Shown here: piece after piece, positions 57,763-64,000 of the stretch
Position numbering within the stretch: position 1 is the first letter of the stretch
Layout: each line of letters starts with the position of its first letter
Assembly: GCF_018687715.1 (NCBI RefSeq)
Contig: NC_056766.1
Span: forward strand, 44,866,933 to 44,930,932
From: Carya illinoinensis
Lineage: Eukaryota; Streptophyta; Magnoliopsida; Fagales; Juglandaceae
Direction of reading: 5' to 3'
Length of the DNA: 64,000 bases
The notes under the pieces: model-generated
What the model was told of the DNA's origin: nothing
The model's input: the letters and a program-made list of their open reading frames with translations, nothing else
Databases searched by the model: none
Position numbers and translations under genes: made by a program

Positions 57763-58930
57763 CTACTGTAGACCTAGACACTGTATTTTGCTTCTTGGAT
57801 TTCCATGAAATGAGGGACTGTCCAAGAAATACACAAAACCCAGTAATGGACTTTCTAGTATCTCTGCATGCAACCCAATCTGCATCACAAAATGCCTTCA
57901 ATTGTAGATCATTTGTTGATGGGAAGAATAACCCTTGACCAGGGTTGCTTTTGATGTATCTCAGGACACGATGAGTAGCTGCCAAATGAATTTCAGTAGG
58001 ATTTGCAACATACTGACTTAACATTTGAACAGAAAATGATAAGTCGGGTCTTGTAATGGTTAAGTAGAGAAGTCTACCCACGAATCTCCTGTAATAAATA
58101 GGATCTAAGAGAGGCTTTCCTTTTGTTTGTTGGATAATCTCAAGTTCTGGTCCATAGGAAATGAGGCTGGTTTACAAGCCAAATACCCTGAATCAGACAA
58201 TATCTCAAGAGCATACTTCCTTTGCAAAATTGTAATGCCTTTTGTGGAACGAGCAATCTCAAGACTGTTCAAAGGTCCAAGGTCTTTGAGCTTAAATTGA
58301 GAATGAATATATTTCTTTAAATTAGCTACAACAGCATCCTCATTACTAGTCATGATGATATCATCTACATAATTAGTAATGCAATGAAATAGTTATTTTT
58401 TTGTCAAGTGAATAAAGTGTGATCAGCTGAAGATTGGATAAAACCATGGGCTAGCAAAGCAGAGGAAAACTTTGAGAACCACTGTCTTGATGCCTGCTTA
58501 AGGTCATACAAAGACTTATTTAGTCTGCACACAAACAGAGAGCTAGTGGAATTAGCTTGAGTAGAAGGCAGAAACTCCCCCTAAGTAGATGATCCCTTTG
58601 AATTGTAGTGAAAGCCAGGAGGTAGAGACATGTACACCTCCTCTTCTAAGTCTCCATGCAAAAATGCATTGTTGACATCTAATTGATGCAAAGATCAGTT
58701 CTTGGGTGCAACTATGGCTAACAAAACTCATACAATGACTAACTTGGCAACTGGTGAAAATGTTTCCAAGTAGTCCAATCCTTCCTACTGTGTATAGCCC
58801 CTAGCAACTAATCGGGTTTTGTATCTTTCCCTAGAACCATTTGAGTTATATTTAATCTTGTAAACCCATTTACATCCAACAACTTGCTTGTTGGGAGGTA
58901 AGCGAGTTATAGTCCAAGTTTTATTATCTT
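57763..58930 (-). pseudogene. Copia-2 reverse transcriptase region
   Basis: Frames at 57758-58081 (MGRLLYLTITRPDLSFSVQM) and 58105-58353 (QFKLKDLGPL), plus a decayed upstream part. The catalytic box lies around 58350-58375 (VDDI-like). Multiple stops. Confidence 0.82.
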
Positions 58931-60230
58931 TCAAGGCTTTAATTTCATTAGCCATGGCATCACACCATTGAGTATGTTGAATGGCTCGTCTAAAAAATGT
59001 TGGTTCTTTTTTAGAAGAAATGGAAAGTGTGAATGCTTCATGAGAACAAGAAAGATTAGAATATGATTAAAAAAAGAAGAAATTGGATATTGAGTACCTG
59101 AGATAGAACCTTTACTCAAAGAATCAGATGATGAAGTGGCCTCTGCAATATTAGTTAAGTTGCAATGATAATCTACAAGATAGGATGGCTTTTTGTGAAC
59201 TATTGTGGATTTTCTAATTTTAGGTCGTGGAGTAGCAGAATTGGGATTTTGCTGAGAAGTAGTTGAAACTGAATTATTTATGGGTTCATTTATGGAGTTG
59301 GAAAGAGTATCAATAGGAACTGAAAGAATATTTTGAGTAATCAAAGTTATTGGAGATGTGAATGTATCGATAGGAATGAGATCATCTGTTTGAGGAACTG
59401 GTATGACTACTGACTGAGTGGAAAGATCATGACCAGTTTTGAATGGAAATATAGATTCTCAAAAAACGACATCTCTGGATAAGAAGATGACATTGGTTTC
59501 TAAATCATAGAGTTTGTATCCCTTGGTACCATATGGATATCCAAGGAAAACACAAGGATGAGCTCGAGGTGCAAATTTAGAACGATTATGAGATAAAGTG
59601 GAAGCAAAAAAGAGACAACCAAATACTCTTAGATGAGAATAATTTGGTGTTTTTGAGAATAATATCTCATATGGTGTTTTATTAGATAGTAGAGGAGAGG
59701 GTGTTCTATCGATTAAGTAAGCTGCTATGAGAACACATTCACTCCAGAAAACAAGAGGTAAATTGGCATGAAATTTAAGAGATCTTACCACATTTAAGAG
59801 ATGTTGGTGTTTACACTCAACTACACCATTTTTTGAGGTGTAGCAACACACGTTTGTTGATGTAAGACTCCTTTAGAAGAGTAAAAATCTGGCATATCAA
59901 AATTAGCCCCTTTATCAGTCCTTATAGTTTTGATATGAATATCAAATTGTGTCTCTATGAGCTTAAAAAATGACTAAACTAGAAAGCGAGTGTCAGATTT
60001 ATTTTTCATTAGATATACCCAAGTACAACATGAATGATCATCCACAATTGTAAGAAAATATCTAAAACCAGTAATTGACTCAGAAGCAGCCCTAAGGTCA
60101 CAGTGTATCGAATCGAAAATTTTGTTTCTGATGAAATGACAAGTATTGAATGGAAATCTTTTATGTTTTGCCATTTGACAGATATTACATTTGAAATTTG
60201 AAGGAGTATGTATATCAGGCAACAACTTTT
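58931..60230 (-). pseudogene. Copia-2 integrase and linker
   Basis: Integrase core pieces at 59974-60225 (CNICQMAKHKRFPF, IHCDLRAASESITGFRYFLT) and 59459-59851 ([40 protein letters not shown]). A Ser/Thr-rich linker follows at 58931-59344. Stops separate the parts. Confidence 0.85.
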
Positions 60231-60382
60231 ATAGTGTTTGAATCTTATTGAGAGAAGGATGGCCTAGCCTAAAATGCCAAAGGTCAAAAGAAGAAAGATT
60301 TATAGCATAAGGAAGATTTACAACAGAAAATACACTAGAACTCATAACAGATGCTTGCAACAGATATAGTCCAGCTATTTGT

Positions 60383-60760
60383 TTAGCCACTCCAATTGTC
60401 TTCCATGAGTGTAGGTCCTATATGAAGCAAAAATGAGAAAAGAAACAGAAAACAACAAGAATTTTCTATTAGTCTTTTGACAAAAATGAGGTTAAAAGAA
60501 AAGGATTGAACATATAGAAAATTATGAAGAACTAATGAATCTGATAGTTGTACAGTTCCAACATGTGTGACAGGAACACATGTTCCATTTCGCAATTTTA
60601 CTGATGTGTTTATAACCTAGTTAATTGTTGTGAGATGCGAAATAGAACTGACCATATGATCAATAACACCACTATCAATTATCTAGGAATTGGATTGCTT
60701 AGAAGTGAAATCAGGTGAATTAATCATACTTGATAAACTCAAAGAGTTTGAAACAGAAAA
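60383..60760 (-). pseudogene. Copia-2 protease region
   Basis: NGTCVPVTHVGTVQLSDSLV and the FLYVQSFSFNLIFVKRL motif, typical of the protease-to-integrase boundary in plant Copia. Broken. Confidence 0.75.
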
Positions 60761-61220
60761 TTAGTTGCTCATAGCATTCATCGCTATAGGTTGAGGTGTT
60801 TGTGAAGAGGATTGTAGAAAGGAAAGAAGTTGTTGACACTGTTCTTTGGTGAAAGGAAAATGGGGAGTGGAATATGTGGAAGAACAATCTAGATCAGTGG
60901 AAGATAATGAAACTTGATGCATAGAGGATGTTTTGCTTCTTGGATTATGACGATATCTAGGTGGATATCCATGTAACTTGTAGCATCTATCAACTATATG
61001 CCTCCTGAGACCACAATGAGTACAAACTGGATTAGAACGTTGCTTCTGATAGTTCTTGATCATTGTTCCAGGAAGATTAACATTCTTGCTGAACAAAACA
61101 GCAGTTTCAGTCATCAAAGATGATCCCACCAACTTTCTTTGCTTTTCTTCTTATAAGGTAAGAGATAAAACTCTATCAATGGATGGCATTGGATCCATGA
61201 GCAGAATTTGTCCTCGAATA
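60761..61220 (-). pseudogene. Copia-2 gag C-terminal part
   Basis: It reads GQILLMDPMPSIDRV near 61170-61215, passes a stop, and reaches the knuckle CTHCGLRRHIVDRC with YPPRYRHNPRS. The gag stops abruptly at about 61221-61230, where the Copia-3 LTR begins. Confidence 0.82.
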
Positions 61221-61650
61221 TGTGTGTAAGAAAACAAGGTGTAGAGTAGCCTTTGGAAAAACAGAAAAAGAAGCAGAGGAAGGTGAGAAGGGGAAAACTC
61301 TTGAATTTCTCCTTGTGATTTAATGAATGAAACAAAGTAGTATACAATGAAAAATACATCAAAGGCACCTTTAACAACTTCTCCCTAAAAGCTTTACAGA
61401 ATAAAAAGGACGCACACATGTGCTGTACAGCCAGCTTTGCATGTAAGACAACTCTATACAAAAAATAACTAACTCCACTACATACGAATATACAAAGAAA
61501 ATGCCCACTACATCAGTACAACAAATACATTCTACTCAAGTACTTTCATTAGCTGAAATCATTCTCTGCAATGCTCCAATTTCATTGCAGCTTGTTGCCT
61601 TTGCTCCATAGGCTTCATTTGTTGTAGCTCCATCCTTATTTTCCAATAGC
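61221..61650 (-). repeat. 3' LTR of Copia-3
   Basis: About 430 bp. The minus strand ends CTTGTTTTCTTACACACA. The inner boundary is set by the polypurine tract (TTGTGGGGGGC on the minus strand). Limits are good to about 5-10 bp. Confidence 0.65.
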
Positions 61651-61662
61651 CCCCCACAAGAT
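61651..61662 (-). other. Copia-3 polypurine tract
   Basis: The minus strand reads TTGTGGGGGGC next to the 3' LTR, at the canonical place for plus-strand priming. Confidence 0.7.
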
Positions 61663-61744
61663 GGAGAATAGTAATTGACTATTTCCATCTTTCAGAGATG
61701 TGAATTGAGAAGATAAGCAGGGAGTGCTTTTGTGAACATAATAA

Positions 61745-63127
61745 CTAGCTACAACTTATTAGAGACGTGCAAGTTTGGATGCTACCCTCCAAAATCTTAT
61801 CTCTGATTAGATGACAATCTAACTCAATATGTTTGGTTCGTTCATGAAACACAGGGTTAGATGCAATGTGCAAGGCTGCTTGATTATCACAGTGAAGAGT
61901 TGCAACTTGCATATGAGGGACTTGTAAATCTTCCAGGAGATATTTTAACCAAGCTATCTCAGAACAAGTTGCAGCCATGGCTTGATATTCTGCTTGAGCA
62001 GAAGACCAGGACACAATAGATTGTTTCTTAGACTTCTAGGAGATCAAAGAACTTCCAAGAAACACACAGTACCCAATGACGGATCTTCTAGTGTCAGGGC
62101 ATGAGGCCCAATCAGAGTCACAGTTGGTTGTTAGTTGGAGTTCAATTGAGGAAGGAAACAAACTGCCCTGACCAAGAGCCATCTTTATATATCTTAGAAC
62201 CTTTTGTGCTACAGCTAAATGATTATAATTAGTTGGACAATCCATGAATTGACTCAAATTCTGTATACTATAAGAAATGTCTGGCCGTGTAATATTTAAA
62301 TAAAGTAGTCGACCAATGAGTTTGTGGTACAAGGTGGGATCAGATAGTAACTGACCAACATCTTTACTCGGCTTAGTGTTTTGATCCACAAGGACTTTAA
62401 CAGGCTTAAAACCAAGGGTACCTGAATCTGCAAGGATGTCAAGTGCATACTTTCTTTGACAAATGTGAATTCCTTTGGAAAACTGAGTCACTGCTATCCC
62501 AAGAAAATACCTCAAGGAACCTAAGTATTTAATCTTGAATTTTTATGTGGAAATTTCTTAAGAAAAATAATAGATTCGAAGAAATCACTAGCTACAACAA
62601 TGTCATCCACATATACCAACAATGCAGTGAATGAATCAGTCCTTTTCATTGTGAAAAGGCTATAGTCCGCCTTTGATTGTTCAAAACCAAATTCAAGTAG
62701 GGCTGTTGAAAATTTAGAATACCACTGTCTCGAGGCTTGCTTCAAGCCATATAAACTTTTTTCTAATTTGCATACTTGATTTGGTCTTCCTTGGTTATAT
62801 CCTGGAGGTTTTTGCATGTAATTTCCTCTTCCAAGTCTCCACGAAGGAAGGTGTTGTTTACATCAAATTGATGTACTGCCATCCTTTAACTGTAGCTATA
62901 GAAAGTAAGCTTCTCACTATAACCATCTTGGCAACAGGGGAGAAAGTTTCATGATAATCTATCACTTCTTGTTGTGTACATCCTTTTGCTACAAGCCGAG
63001 TCTTTAGCCTCTCCACTTTCCCATCTGAGTTGCACTTTACCTTATAAACATATTTGCAATCAATTGGAACCTTTCCTGGTGGCAAATTAGAAATGGTCCA
63101 AGTATTATTCAACTCCAAAGCCATCAA
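61745..63127 (-). pseudogene. Copia-3 reverse transcriptase and RNase H
   Basis: From the right: [20 protein letters not shown] and [11 protein letters not shown] (62858-63127), [20 protein letters not shown] and the catalytic YVDDIVV (62521-62817), MRYFLGIAVTQFSKGIHICQ (62036-62515), then RNase [21 protein letters not shown] (61745-62014). Frameshifts near 62520 and 62840 and a stop near 62035 separate the blocks. Confidence 0.88.
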
Positions 63128-63288
63128 CTTAGCTTCATGGCTTTACACCAATTAGGGTCTTTAACAGCTTGGCTATAGGTTTGTGGCTCAGTTTGTGTAG
63201 AAACGAAGATGGAAAAGGCTTAGAAATCATGAGAGAGCCTTTTATAAGATAAAGTACTAGTTAAAGGGAAAGGTATACCTGAAGAGAG

Positions 63289-64000
63289 TCAAGCTGTCTG
63301 ATCCACAGAGTGGGAGGTGGGAGGAAGAACCAAGGGTGGCCTACTAATAGTGATAATCATGGAGATATTGAGGTGCTCTTTTAGTTCTAGTTGACTTTCA
63401 AGGTGGTGGACAAAAGTCATAAAGTGGAGAAGCATCATAAACCTGCTCACTAAGAGTGGGATGATGAATAGAGTGATCATTTTCAGAGGCTTTAGGTGAC
63501 TGAATATGACTAGGGAGATTAGAACGGTGACTGAATATGACTAGGGAGATTAGCAAAACAAGTAAAACTCTCAATTGTAGGTGTGGATAAGTGTGGTGAA
63601 AATGAGTCCTTTTGAGAAGGGAAAATAGACTCATGGAAAATGACATCCCTGGACAAAAAAAAAAAAATTGTTTTGCTCTCAAGATCAAGCAACTTGTAAC
63701 CTTTCACCCCGAAAGGATAGCCTAGAAAAACACACATCGTCCCCCTAGGATCAAATTTCTTTCTCCCTTGAGATAGAGTAGACACAAAAGAGAGGCAACT
63801 GAAAATTTTCATTTGTTCATAGGCTGGTTTGGTATGAAAAAGAACCTCATAAGGAGTTTTATTATTAAGCAAAGGGGTTGGAATTCTATTTGTGATGTTG
63901 GTGGCAGTGAGAATACATTCACTACAATACTTGAGAGGGATGCCAGACTGAAATCTCAAAGCTCGTGCAACATTCAAAAGATGTTGGTGTTTTTTCTCAA
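63289..64000 (-). pseudogene. Copia-3 integrase C-terminal part and linker
   Basis: [40 protein letters not shown] and [11 protein letters not shown] mark the integrase C-terminal region. The frame is broken by a 31-bp tandem duplication at 63495-63556 and by further changes. The upstream integrase core lies off the window. Confidence 0.85.

Larger units (their letters stand above)
52371..61220 (-). mobile_element. Copia-2: Ty1/copia element carrying two solo LTRs
   Basis: Minus-strand order from the right: gag (MDPMPSID near 61190, zinc knuckle CTHCGLRRHIVDRC at about 61010-61050), protease, GAG-pre-integrase, integrase (59459-60230), reverse transcriptase (57768-58930), RNase H (55095-55359), polypurine tract, 3' LTR. 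Interrupted by 55360-57762 (RNase H start) and 52445-54895 (3' LTR). Its own 5' part is cut away by Copia-3 and lies beyond the window. Many stops and frameshifts. Confidence 0.88.
61221..64000 (-). mobile_element. Copia-3: Ty1/copia element nested in Copia-2 gag (runs off window)
   Basis: The 3' LTR is about 61221-61650, with a polypurine tract at 61651-61662. RNase H is at 61745-62035, reverse transcriptase at 62036-63127, and the integrase C-terminal part and linker at 63289-64000. The gag sequence of Copia-2 ends exactly at its LTR, so Copia-3 is the younger insertion. The left-hand target-duplication copy cannot be compared because the other end is outside the window. Confidence 0.85.

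Overview
The window looks like nuclear DNA of a woody dicot. TIR-NB-ARC-LRR (TNL) immune receptors argue against a monocot, introns and plant L1, Ty1/copia and MITE elements are plentiful, and there are no prokaryotic gene features. An AT-rich repeat at 7130-7400 and 50215-50720 reminds me of repeats in Fagales genomes (walnut, hickory, birch), but that is only a weak inference from memory.

The backbone is a tandem array of TNL genes, all on the minus strand: TNL-A (2461-6939), TNL-B (15729-25999, intron 1 opened by a LINE), TNL-C (about 31130-34530, heavily decayed) and TNL-D (45579-50010). A fifth gene seems to survive only as its 5' flank (13690-15345). A, B and D share five exons: TIR; NB-ARC; a short LRR-onset exon; a large LRR exon; and a C-terminal post-LRR (C-JID-like) exon. 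For A and D the exon lengths add up to exactly 1,207 codons including the stop. No copy is intact. B comes closest, with an open spliced frame of about 757 residues (TIR, NB-ARC, LRR onset) that ends at a stop in the LRR exon.

Most of the rest is transposable elements. Two plant L1 LINEs lie on the plus strand: LINE-A at about 9200-13623 and LINE-B at 19515-25164, the latter with a target-site duplication (TSD) in TNL-B intron 1. LINE 3' fragments lie at 14930-15345, 26187-27196 and 30149-30640. Three Ty1/copia elements lie on the minus strand. Copia-1 (35531-45291, TSD CCTCG) is split by two 2.4-2.5-kb solo-LTR-like elements. Copia-2 (52371 to at least 61220) is split by two more. Copia-3 (61221 to beyond 64000) sits inside the Copia-2 gag. 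The solo-LTR-like elements begin TGTRAYRCC, end TCACA, have 5-bp TSDs, and mostly carry a hypervariable minisatellite. The left edge (1-2182) is a second copy of half the Copia-1 nest, so A and D were duplicated after Copia-1 and one solo LTR had already inserted.

The one non-immune, non-TE gene is a broken class II formin fragment at 28108-30113. MITEs with 8- or 9-bp TSDs lie in TNL-C exon 2 and in the 13690-15345 spacer, and related MITEs lie in intron 1 of A and D. Paralogous copies act as empty sites, so several insertions can be read directly. The stretches 7400-9200, 27310-28100, 30640-31130 and 50720-52370 hold no gene I can support.
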